Positions 26,872-34,545 of a stretch of 64,000 nt of DNA are shown in pieces. Within the stretch, counting starts at the first letter, position 1, and each line of letters opens with the position of its first letter. Origin of the DNA: Paenibacillus sp. FSL H8-0332 (GTDB lineage: Bacteria > Bacillota > Bacilli > Paenibacillales > Paenibacillaceae). The notes beneath the pieces are model-generated. The model worked only from the letters and a program-made list of their open reading frames with translations, did no database searches and was not told the origin of the DNA. The position numbers were made by a program, and so were the translations under genes. Location: the NCBI RefSeq assembly GCF_037963835.1, contig NZ_CP150145.1, forward strand, positions 620,001 through 684,000, in the 5' to 3' direction.

Positions 26872-26916
26872 AGGCTGTCCCTAGTCATATCTGACTTACG
26901 GGACAGCCTCTTTTGT
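26872..26916. terminator. Bidirectional terminator between the methyltransferase and the SnoaL-like gene
   Basis: aggctgtccc (26872-26881) pairs with gggacagcct (26900-26909), with seven A before and cttttg after, so it can serve both convergent genes. Confidence 0.8.
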
Positions 26917-26936
26917 TAGGGAGGAACACTATACGC

Positions 26937-27287
26937 TTATTTTAGCGTGATGATCAGCTCGCTGATTGTACCGCCGTGTACCTTGAATTCATGGGTGAAC
27001 TGCTGCGGGGCGGGAACACGGTTCTTATTGAACTCTCCCTCCATCTCAGCGGTCACCGCAATGCGGCCCTGGATTTCTTCAATTTCCATAATAGTAAAGC
27101 GGACTTTAGCAGAGAATAGCTCGGATTCTGCCCAAGCCGCAATGGCTTCTGTGCCTTCGGCCGACTTCCCGTTATCCTTCACAGTAGCGCCGGGAGCGAA
27201 CAATTCGATCAGAGCGTCGGGCTGGTATTGGTTCACTGCGTTGTAGAAGTCCTGTACCTCAATTGGCAAGGTAACATGTTGATTCAT
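26937..27287 (-). CDS. SnoaL/NTF2-like small protein
   Basis: A 116-residue protein with the SnoaL-like cone fold pattern: 'VQDFYNAVNQYQPDALIELFAPGATVKDNG' (helix with early FY and the 'LFAPGATV' turn), then strands 'VRFTIMEIEEIQGRIAVTAEMEGEF' and a last 'HEFKVHGGTISELIITL'. Members include ketosteroid-isomerase-like enzymes and many of unknown function; no catalytic residue can be picked. The ribosome binding site is aggaggcagatcttc. Single gene on the minus strand, ending at a shared terminator. Confidence 0.75.
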   Translation of the reverse strand: MNQHVTLPIEVQDFYNAVNQYQPDALIELFAPGATVKDNGKSAEGTEAIAAWAESELFSAKVRFTIMEIEEIQGRIAVTAEMEGEFNKNRVPAPQQFTHEFKVHGGTISELIITLK

Positions 27288-27446
27288 GAAGATCTGCCTC
27301 CTGTAAGTAGATTAGTGGGGACGGCATGTCCACCGGAATGAGCCATTAGGCCACCGCTGAAGCGGCAGGTGCCGTGGTCATCCATACACTACCTTAAACG
27401 TATCCGGGCATCCGTAAGCAGGAAAAAGTATGCGGCGGGGTTCAGC

Positions 27447-28364
27447 CTAAGGATAAAGCTGGTTCTGCCCGGCGAAGGGACCGGCGTCCTTGCGGAATTC
27501 CGAAGGTGAGCAATTCATGACTCTGCGGAACACTTTGATGAAGTAGCTGACGTTGTCGAAGCCGACATCCATGGCAATATCGGAGATTTTGCGGTCCCCC
27601 TGCTTCAGCAGGGCTGCGGCCTGGCGGACCCGGTAGGAGTTGATGTAATCGACGGGGGTCTTGCGGGTCATGCTTTTGAAAAACCGGCAGAATTGCCCTT
27701 CGCTCATCGGAATCAGCCCCGACAGGTCACGGGTACGGATCGGCTCCTGGTAGTTGTCCTGGATATAGAGAATTACCCGCTTCAGGCGGTCAATCTTCGT
27801 GGGTTCCGCGCCTTCGGACTGGCTGTGGTTGACGAAGCGCCCCGGCTGCGCAAGCTGTGAGAGCATAATCAGCAGGGTTCCTTTCATAAAGGCTTCGAAT
27901 CCGGGCATTTGTTGATCATAGGCCTTCATCATGTGGTTCAGATGCAGCAGCAGCTCCGCCTGCCAGGGAACGGAAGGGGTGAGGTGGCGCGGAAAGCTCT
28001 GGCGTTTCTCCTGTAGCGGCAGAATAACACTCTGCTGGATGGTATCATATTGGGCGCTGGCCAGCAGGTCGGGGTGGAAGACAAGGGCGCAGAAGCGGCA
28101 GGGGATCTCCGTAAGCGCGTATGCAGCATGGATATCCCCGGATTCAATGAACACAGCCTCACCGGGGCGAAGCGTGAAATAGTCGGTGTCCACCTGAAAC
28201 AGAATCTCGCCTTCCAGCAGCAGGAAGAACTCGGCTTCCTCATGCCAGTGGGTGTCCAGGACATGTGCTCCGGCGGGAAGGTCGATCCAGTAGGCAGCCA
28301 GGGGGAACATGATATCCCCGTGTTCGCGGTCTTCTTTGAGCAAGCGCTGCGAGGTACGGTCCAT
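27447..28364 (-). CDS. AraC-family regulator with cupin sensor domain
   Basis: A 305-residue regulator: an N-terminal cupin-like arabinose-binding fold (about 20-100, 'GAHVLDTHWHEEAEFFLLLEGE' and 'RPGEAVFIESGDIHA') and a C-terminal AraC double helix-turn-helix (about 195-295) with 'IPMSEGQFCRFFKSMTRKTPVDYINSYRVRQAA' and 'KISDIAMDVGFDNVSYFIKVFRR'. Start ATG 28364 follows aggaggcccct. It is divergent from the alpha-xylosidase gene (127 bp between starts), so that gene is its probable target. Confidence 0.92.
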   Translation of the reverse strand: MDRTSQRLLKEDREHGDIMFPLAAYWIDLPAGAHVLDTHWHEEAEFFLLLEGEILFQVDTDYFTLRPGEAVFIESGDIHAAYALTEIPCRFCALVFHPDLLASAQYDTIQQSVILPLQEKRQSFPRHLTPSVPWQAELLLHLNHMMKAYDQQMPGFEAFMKGTLLIMLSQLAQPGRFVNHSQSEGAEPTKIDRLKRVILYIQDNYQEPIRTRDLSGLIPMSEGQFCRFFKSMTRKTPVDYINSYRVRQAAALLKQGDRKISDIAMDVGFDNVSYFIKVFRRVMNCSPSEFRKDAGPFAGQNQLYP

Positions 28365-28490
28365 TAGGGGCCTCCTTGTCTGATGACGTCAAAATAGTGT
28401 TATAAATGAGCTATATATTATTAGTTTTGGGATTTTATTATCGGTATAATGCAACTATATACACCAAATCGAAGGGTGGCAAGTGCACAT
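28365..28490 (+). promoter_or_regulatory. Divergent promoter region of the AraC regulator and alpha-xylosidase
   Basis: A clear TATAAT -10 box for the alpha-xylosidase is at 28445-28450, with no good -35 at the proper distance (tagttt at about 28422), which fits activation by the AraC protein. The translation start at 28491 has gaagggtgg 10-15 bases upstream, a rather long spacing. Confidence 0.5.
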
Positions 28491-30812
28491 ATGAAATTTA
28501 CAGACGGCTTATGGCTGGTTCGTGACGGAATTACAATCAATGGTGCAGTGCAGAACTATGTGGTAGAAAAAACAGAGGAAGGCCTGACTGCGATCACACA
28601 GACGACTCCCATCACGGGACGTTCGGCGACACTCAACTCCACACTGCTGACTGTGAAATTCCATTCCCCGCTTCCGGGCGTGGTAGGCGTCAAAATCATT
28701 CATAACGACGGCGTTATTCCACGCGGACCTTCGTTCGAGCTGACAGAGGGAACCGGCGATCATGTGGAAATCGAGGAGACAGAGGCGCAGACGGTGCTGA
28801 TCAGCGGCGGACTCCGCGTGGTCATCAACAAGGGCACTCACTGGTCTGTGGACTTTTACCGCGGCGACGAGCGGATTACCGGTAGCGGTTACAAATCGAT
28901 GGCCTACATCACGGATCAGGACGGCAACACGTTCATGCGTGAAGAGCTGGATCTGGGCATTGGTGAATTTGTGTATGGTCTGGGCGAGCGCTTTACGGCT
29001 TTTGTCAAAAACGGCCAGGTGGTTGATTTGTGGAACAAAGACGGCGGTACAAGCTCTGAGCAGGCGTACAAGAACGTTCCGTTCTATGTGACGAGCAAGG
29101 GGTACGGCGTTTTCGTGAACCAGCCAGAACTTGTATCGTATGAGATTGCGTCTGAGAAGGTGAAGAAGGCCCAGTTCAGCGTAGCCGGAGAGAGCCTGGA
29201 ATACTTCGTGATTGAAGGACCGACGATTAAAGAGGTCATCACCAAATACACCTCCCTGACCGGCAAGCCTGCGCTGCCTCCGGCTTGGACCTTCGGCCTG
29301 TGGCTGACGACTTCATTCACTACAGACTACGATGAAGCTACGGTGAACTCCTTCGTGGAAGGGATGGCGGAGCGCGATCTGCCGCTGCATGTGTTCCACT
29401 TCGACTGCTTCTGGATGCGTGAATATCAATGGACGGATTTCCAGTGGGATTCCCGTGTATTCCCGGACCCGGTGGGTATGCTGAAGCGTCTTCATGACAA
29501 AGGCCTGAAGATTTGCGTATGGATCAACTCCTATATCGGACAGCGCTCCCCGCTGTTTGAAGAAGGCCGCAAGAACGGTTATCTGCTCAAAAAAGCCAAC
29601 GGCGACGTCTATCAGACGGACCTCTGGCAAGCAGGTATGGGACTGGTGGACTTCACGAACCCTGCGGCTTGTGAATGGTATGCCGGTTACCTGCGTGACC
29701 TGGTGGATATGGGCGTAGACAGCTTCAAGACCGACTTCGGCGAACGGATTCCGACCGATGTTGTATACTTTGACGGCTCCGATCCTTACAAGATGCATAA
29801 CTACTATACCCAGTTGTATAACAAGGTTGTCTTTGAAGTGCTCGAAGAGAAGCTCGGTAAAAATGAAGCGGCCGTGTTCGCACGTTCCGCTACCGCTGGC
29901 GGCCAGCAGTTCCCGGTTCACTGGGGCGGTGACTGCTATGCCGACTATGAATCGATGGCAGAAAGCCTGCGCGGCGGCCTGTCACTCGGCCTCTCCGGCT
30001 TTGGCTTCTGGAGCCATGATATCGGCGGGTTCGAGAACACCGCTCCGGCGCATGTGTTCAAGCGCTGGCTGGCCTTCGGCCTGCTCTCCAGCCACAGCCG
30101 CCTGCACGGCAGCACCTCGTACCGTGTGCCTTGGGCTTACGATGACGAAGCTGTGGATGTTACCCGCTTCTTCACCAAGCTCAAATGCAGCCTGATGCCG
30201 TACCTGTATGATGTTGCCGGACAGGCGCATGAGCAGGGCTGGGCCTCGATGCGGGCCATGGTAATGGAATTCCCGGAAGATCCGACCTGCGAAGTGCTGG
30301 ACCGCCAGTACATGCTGGGGGATTCCCTGCTGGTGGCCCCGATCTTCCAGGAGAACGGCGAAGTGAAGTACTACCTGCCGGCTGGCCGCTGGACACACCT
30401 GTTGAACGGTGAGACCGTACAGGGCGGGTCATGGCGCAAGGAGAAGCATGACTTCTTCAGCCTGCCGCTGTTCGTCCGCCAGAATTCCCTGCTTGCTGTG
30501 GGCAGCGAGGACAGCCGCCCGGATTATGATTTTGCAGACGGTGTGAAGTTCGGCCTGTATTCCCTGGAGGATGGCAAGTCTGCTGCGGCTACTGTACGCG
30601 ATATCCACGGCGCTCCCGAGCTGAAGGTAGAAGCTGTACGCAGCGGCAGCACTGTAAAAGTAACTGCCGAAGGCAGCGGCAAAGCATTCACCCTGGCGGT
30701 GAAGGATCTTGGCGCTATCGCCTCCGTGGAGGGTGCGGAGCAAGCAGATGAGACTACAGTGACAGTGGGCGCGGGCGAGAAGTCAGTATCGTTCACGATT
30801 ACGCTGAAATAA
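28491..30812 (+). CDS. yicI: Alpha-xylosidase, glycoside hydrolase family 31 (YicI type)
   Basis: A 773-residue cytoplasmic enzyme that removes alpha-1,6-linked xylose from the non-reducing end of xyloglucan oligosaccharides. The sequence follows E. coli YicI (772 residues) closely from the first residues (MKFTDGLWL) to the end. The nucleophile is Asp415 in FKTDFGERIPTD and the acid/base Asp481 in WGGDCYADYE, both with the surrounding YicI text; 'GFWSHDIGGFENTAP' and 'FGLLSSHSRLHGS' are also kept. I start at ATG 28491 because it matches YicI, and an earlier ATG at 28449 would add 14 extra residues. Expected to be regulated by the divergent AraC protein; a terminator follows at 30923. Confidence 0.93.
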   Translation: MKFTDGLWLVRDGITINGAVQNYVVEKTEEGLTAITQTTPITGRSATLNSTLLTVKFHSPLPGVVGVKIIHNDGVIPRGPSFELTEGTGDHVEIEETEAQTVLISGGLRVVINKGTHWSVDFYRGDERITGSGYKSMAYITDQDGNTFMREELDLGIGEFVYGLGERFTAFVKNGQVVDLWNKDGGTSSEQAYKNVPFYVTSKGYGVFVNQPELVSYEIASEKVKKAQFSVAGESLEYFVIEGPTIKEVITKYTSLTGKPALPPAWTFGLWLTTSFTTDYDEATVNSFVEGMAERDLPLHVFHFDCFWMREYQWTDFQWDSRVFPDPVGMLKRLHDKGLKICVWINSYIGQRSPLFEEGRKNGYLLKKANGDVYQTDLWQAGMGLVDFTNPAACEWYAGYLRDLVDMGVDSFKTDFGERIPTDVVYFDGSDPYKMHNYYTQLYNKVVFEVLEEKLGKNEAAVFARSATAGGQQFPVHWGGDCYADYESMAESLRGGLSLGLSGFGFWSHDIGGFENTAPAHVFKRWLAFGLLSSHSRLHGSTSYRVPWAYDDEAVDVTRFFTKLKCSLMPYLYDVAGQAHEQGWASMRAMVMEFPEDPTCEVLDRQYMLGDSLLVAPIFQENGEVKYYLPAGRWTHLLNGETVQGGSWRKEKHDFFSLPLFVRQNSLLAVGSEDSRPDYDFADGVKFGLYSLEDGKSAAATVRDIHGAPELKVEAVRSGSTVKVTAEGSGKAFTLAVKDLGAIASVEGAEQADETTVTVGAGEKSVSFTITLK

Positions 30813-30815
30813 GTG

Positions 30816-30886
30816 AACTATAGACGGAATTAACACACCCGCAAGACTAAATTAACACAACTATAGACCAAATTAACACACCCGCA
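30816..30886. repeat. Two 28-base direct repeats with 43-base period after the alpha-xylosidase
   Basis: aactatagac-gg-aattaacacacccgca at 30816 and aactatagac-ca-aattaacacacccgca at 30859; a third partial copy of 'aattaacaca' lies between them at about 30850. Non-coding. Confidence 0.75.
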
Positions 30887-30922
30887 CGCTGGCTTAGCAT
30901 ATGGCTGTGCCCTTAAGTAACC

Positions 30923-30973
30923 AAGCTCTCTGATGACAGGGGACATTCGTCTCCTGGATCGGGGAGCTTTTTG
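30923..30973 (+). terminator. Long two-part hairpin terminator after the alpha-xylosidase
   Basis: aagctctctgat (30923-30934) pairs with atcggggagctt (30958-30969) including two G-T pairs. An inner hairpin, caggggac with gtctcctg, sits in the loop, and tttttg follows. Confidence 0.75.
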
Positions 30974-31025
30974 AAAATTGGCGGCACGCTGTCTGGTTGT
31001 TGCGCACATTGACCCACAATGGACT

Positions 31026-31200
31026 AATTCCTGCACGAAATGTAACAATCCCCGCAGCAGGAGCAGGGCTATGGCAAATTGTTGTCAAAAAAGCAGCATT
31101 TCGGCTTACCTGAACGAATCAGGGGCGAAATTACTGCATTTTGTCCAACATTGCAATGGAATAGCCGATTTTACAGGCATCATTGTTGCAGAGAATGCAA
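31026..31200. repeat. Dispersed TGCA-type words (family A variant) in the gene-free stretch 30813-31340
   Basis: 'tcctgcacgaaatgtaacaat' (31028-31048, in part) and degenerate relatives (around 31070-31085, 31132-31155, 31180-31198, containing attgttg, tgcattttgt, cattgttgca) echo the family A words at 1070-1145 and 56870-57050. No gene with a ribosome binding site is present in this stretch before 31341. Confidence 0.45.
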
Positions 31201-31340
31201 GATTAGTGGTTCCAAAGGAATGCTGAAGGGATGCTTAAGGGTTGCCAAGTTACTGTTAAGTTACTGTATAGCATCAGCTGTACCACCCGCCGCAGCCCAT
31301 CAGCCAGAGAAGCAGTACCAGAATAAAGGAGTGGATGACT

Positions 31341-32573
31341 ATGAACAATATTGAGGATAGTGGGACAGTGAACGGTGGAGAGGAGAATTGGGAGAATAGT
31401 CCAAACGGAGTGCTGAGCCAGCCGGAGTTCACCTCTGCTACTGCGCTGTCCACTGCCGCTAATTATATTATGAACGCGGCGGAGCCGTTCACTCATACGT
31501 ACCGCACCTATATCCGTCTGCGGGAGAACGGAAAGCTGACGCTGAAGTTCTGGCACAGCAATGCGGTGGATTCGACCTGGGACCTGGGAGCGGATGCCGT
31601 AGCCAGTGAACCGGGGGGCGAGTGGAGCATCGAAGCAGCATATGTCGCCGATGGCGGAGCCGCGCCGGACGGCAGCGTTGTGCCGGGCTCGCGGGTTCCG
31701 GTTACTTTTGGCGGCGAATTGTCGCGGCATGTGAAGCCGGGTGAGCAGTTCTGGAGCGACGAAGCGCTTCTGGAGCTGCCGGAGGACCATATGCTGGCCT
31801 TCACCTGGACCTTGAAGACGGCTGGCGCAGGCAAGTCTTTCCCCTTCAATGTGGAGGGAATGCTGGCCTCCGGTTACGATGTGCCGGGCATACTGGCAGC
31901 GCAGGAGTCAGCGGCGGGGTTCAGCGAATCGGATAAGCTGCAGGTGCTTCCAAGCTTCCTGGGCTACAAGAAACAAGTGGCGAAGAGACTGGTATTCCTG
32001 GGCGACTCGATCACGCAGGGGGTACGGACCGCCAAGGATCAATATGAGCACTGGGCGGCAAGAATTGCGGAGGGGCTGGGAACACAGTTCGGAGTGTGGA
32101 ATATCGGCTCCGGCTGGGGCCGGGCTTACGATGTAGCCACCGATGGCCCCTGGCTGCATAAGGCGCAGCAGGGCGATGAGTTGCTGATCGTGCTGGGCGT
32201 GAATGATCTGGATATCGGCCAGCGTTCGGCAGATGAGTTGCTTCTGGACTTGGCGCACATTATCTCCCGGATCAAGGAAGCACAGCCGGAGGCAGCGGTA
32301 ATTCTCAGCACGGTGCCACCTTTCAATTTCGCGGGCGAACAGGAGAACCATTGGCGCAAAGTGAATGAATGTATCCGCACAAGCCCTCCGGCTGGGGTGG
32401 ACCGCGTGTTCGACATCGCTGCTGTACTCTCTGTTGCGGCCCCCGCTGACCATAGAATTAAGCCGGAATACATGAGCGACGAGTTCGACCCGCATCCGAA
32501 CGGTGCGGCGGGCAAGGCGGTGGCGGCGGCTTTTCTGGCGTGGTACGGGGAATCTGCAACAGGCAGACCGTAA
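31341..32573 (+). CDS. SGNH/GDSL-type esterase
   Basis: A 410-residue protein; ATG 31341 is chosen because aaaggag lies eight bases upstream (ATG 31335 would be too close). The first 150 residues form a beta-rich domain of unknown role. From about 215 an SGNH hydrolase follows: block I 'RLVFLGDSITQGVRT' with the nucleophilic Ser, block III 'LIVLGVNDLDIG' (GxND) and block V 'DEFDPHPNGAAGK' with the catalytic Asp-x-x-His. Such enzymes deacetylate polysaccharides or oligosaccharides. It has no signal peptide. It lies between the alpha-xylosidase and the YesMN genes, which supports a role in plant-polysaccharide use. Confidence 0.85.
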   Translation: MNNIEDSGTVNGGEENWENSPNGVLSQPEFTSATALSTAANYIMNAAEPFTHTYRTYIRLRENGKLTLKFWHSNAVDSTWDLGADAVASEPGGEWSIEAAYVADGGAAPDGSVVPGSRVPVTFGGELSRHVKPGEQFWSDEALLELPEDHMLAFTWTLKTAGAGKSFPFNVEGMLASGYDVPGILAAQESAAGFSESDKLQVLPSFLGYKKQVAKRLVFLGDSITQGVRTAKDQYEHWAARIAEGLGTQFGVWNIGSGWGRAYDVATDGPWLHKAQQGDELLIVLGVNDLDIGQRSADELLLDLAHIISRIKEAQPEAAVILSTVPPFNFAGEQENHWRKVNECIRTSPPAGVDRVFDIAAVLSVAAPADHRIKPEYMSDEFDPHPNGAAGKAVAAAFLAWYGESATGRP

Positions 32574-32689
32574 TACTGCCACACTGCCATACTGCCGCGG
32601 CATGGAAATTCTGCCTCGACAGGGCAGTTGGCAGAAATGTTGTACATTATGCAGCTTTGATTGTTGATAACCGGGGGTTAAAGGAAGAA

Positions 32690-32812
32690 TGTTGCAAAAA
32701 ATACAAGAATAGCTCCGCAGAACCGCCGGGAGGTGGAGAAATGCTGCCTTTCCTGCAACAATGCTGAATTAATGCGCCAACAGGAAGGAAATGTTGCATT
32801 TCGTGCAGGATT
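32690..32812. repeat. TGCA-type palindromic words between the esterase and the YesN-like gene
   Basis: 'gaatgttgcaaaaaatacaag' (32687-32707, in part), 'aatgctgcctttcctgcaacaatgct' (32740-32765, in part) and 'gaaatgttgcatttcgtgcag' (32787-32807, in part) are the reverse-complement version of the family A word cctgcacgaaatgcaaca. The two inverted copies around 32740-32810 form a potential large hairpin. Confidence 0.5.
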
Positions 32813-32823
32813 CCATCATTCAC

Positions 32824-34545
32824 TTAATGCGCCGCCTGATCCCGGTAGTCCTTAGGCGAATGGCCGGTGTGCTTTTTGAAGACCTTGCTGAAGTATTTGA
32901 CGTCGTGGAAGCCGATCATTTCCGAGATTTGGGCCAGCTTGAGGCCCGGATTCTGCATCAGCAGCTTGGCCTTCTCGATGCGGACGCTGACGATGTAGTC
33001 GGAGAAGTTGATCCCGTATTCCTGCTTGAACCGGCGTGAGACATACTCGCGGCTGACCTGGAATTTGCCCGCCACCTCCTGAAGGGAGAGATCTGACGGG
33101 TAATTCTGCTCAATGTATTTTACGATCTCCGTCATCGGGTTCCGCTCTTTCTGCTGTCTGTCCGTGAGCGCACGGGATAACTGCTGCATGAAGGCAAGGG
33201 ACCAGTCGCGCCAGGCGAACAGGGAGAAGGAATAGCCGCTGGGCTGCGGAGAGGGGTTCTGCTGGTCCCCGTGCTCAAGCTCAGCCAGCACGTTAGCCGC
33301 CCGGCTGCCAAGCGCTTCCCGGACCAGACGGGAGCGCATCAGCAGCGCATCGGCCTTCCAGTCGTTCAGCATCTGCGGGGTAACCACCCCCCGGCGGCTA
33401 AGCTCCTGGGTCCAGTGCTGCGCCGCCGCGGTCAGGGCCTCGGGCGTCCCGCTGATGACCGCCATCCGCCAGTCCTCCTGGACATCGGCGAAGCTCAGCG
33501 GGACCGCGTTCTCCCGCTTATCAAGCTGCTTCCCGCCGAGCATCGCCCCCGGCCCCTTGCGAGTCCCCGCGCCCGCATCAGTCCCCCCGCCTGCTGACGC
33601 CCCCGCACCCCGGCCGCTTTCAGCTCCCGCAAAATGGCAGTAATCCTCATGCCGTAACAGATTCCGCCGCAGCAGGGCTTCGGCGGCTTCGACGCGTCCT
33701 GCCGGCAGATGCGCGGGGAAGGCGCCCGGCGTGCTGATTCCGAAATGCATGCGGAACTGCAGCGTCAGGAAGATGCCCTGGTTCATCCGGCTAATCAGCG
33801 AAGTGACAGATTCATGCGGCTCCCAGAGCAGGATGGCAATCTCCGGCGGCCCGCCCCAATAGCGGAACGCTATGCCCGTGCCCTGCTGTTGCAAAAATTC
33901 GTTGCAGATGTTCACGATGGCATAGTAGAGCAGCTCGCTGTCGCCGCCGAAGCGCCGCAGCAGCGGATTGTTGCCGCTGTCCGTCTGCACAAGGAGCAGG
34001 CGTGAAATCTTAATGTCCGGCGGAATGATGCCGTCATGGATCAGGCGGCGCAGCGAGGCCTCGGCATTCACCTTGTCATCGATCAATGCGGACAGCAGCT
34101 TCTCCCCGAAGATCGGCTTGATCTCATTCAGCCGGAGGCTCTGGTGCTGGCGGTGGCTGCGTTCCGCCTCCTCGGCCCGCCAGGCGGATACTGCCTTGGA
34201 GACCGCGCTGTTAATCATATCCGGCTCAATCGGCTTCAGGATATAATCGATGCCGCCATGGCGGACGGTCTGGCGGACGAAGTCGAAATCATTATGCCCG
34301 CTGACCACAATGAACTTGGTGCTGCCTGCGAATTCATCCACCCAGGTCATCAGCTCCAGGCCGCTCCCGGACTCCATCATCATATCCATAATGACCAGCG
34401 CAGGCTTCTCCTGGCGGATCAGGCCGATGGCCTCATTGCCGTTACCCGCCTCCAGAATCTCCTCAATCTGATGGGCCTCCCAGTCCACCAGCAGGCGGAC
34501 GGCCTTCCGGACTCTTGCTTCGTCATCTACAATCAGTGCCTTCAT
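32824..34545 (-). CDS. AraC-type response regulator (YesN-like)
   Basis: A 573-residue regulator. The receiver domain has DDE at 7-9 and phospho-acceptor Asp54 in LVIMDMMMES, then 'VVSGHNDFDFVRQTV' and the conserved Lys in 'YILKPIEP'. The C-terminus is an AraC HTH with 'LSLQEVAGKFQVSREYVSRRFKQEYG' and 'KLAQISEMIGFHDVKYFSKVFKKHTGHSPKDYR', split here into its key pieces. Between them lies a long linker, which includes a Gly/Ala-rich stretch (about residues 305-340) not seen in ordinary YesN proteins and with a different composition. It overlaps the start of the upstream kinase gene by four bases and is transcribed with it. Confidence 0.93.
   Translation of the reverse strand: MKALIVDDEARVRKAVRLLVDWEAHQIEEILEAGNGNEAIGLIRQEKPALVIMDMMMESGSGLELMTWVDEFAGSTKFIVVSGHNDFDFVRQTVRHGGIDYILKPIEPDMINSAVSKAVSAWRAEEAERSHRQHQSLRLNEIKPIFGEKLLSALIDDKVNAEASLRRLIHDGIIPPDIKISRLLLVQTDSGNNPLLRRFGGDSELLYYAIVNICNEFLQQQGTGIAFRYWGGPPEIAILLWEPHESVTSLISRMNQGIFLTLQFRMHFGISTPGAFPAHLPAGRVEAAEALLRRNLLRHEDYCHFAGAESGRGAGASAGGGTDAGAGTRKGPGAMLGGKQLDKRENAVPLSFADVQEDWRMAVISGTPEALTAAAQHWTQELSRRGVVTPQMLNDWKADALLMRSRLVREALGSRAANVLAELEHGDQQNPSPQPSGYSFSLFAWRDWSLAFMQQLSRALTDRQQKERNPMTEIVKYIEQNYPSDLSLQEVAGKFQVSREYVSRRFKQEYGINFSDYIVSVRIEKAKLLMQNPGLKLAQISEMIGFHDVKYFSKVFKKHTGHSPKDYRDQAAH

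Noticed and set aside
31079..31354. Short plus-strand frames between alpha-xylosidase and the esterase
   Set aside because: No ribosome binding site, no protein-like composition, and the sequence consists of TGCA-type repeat words.
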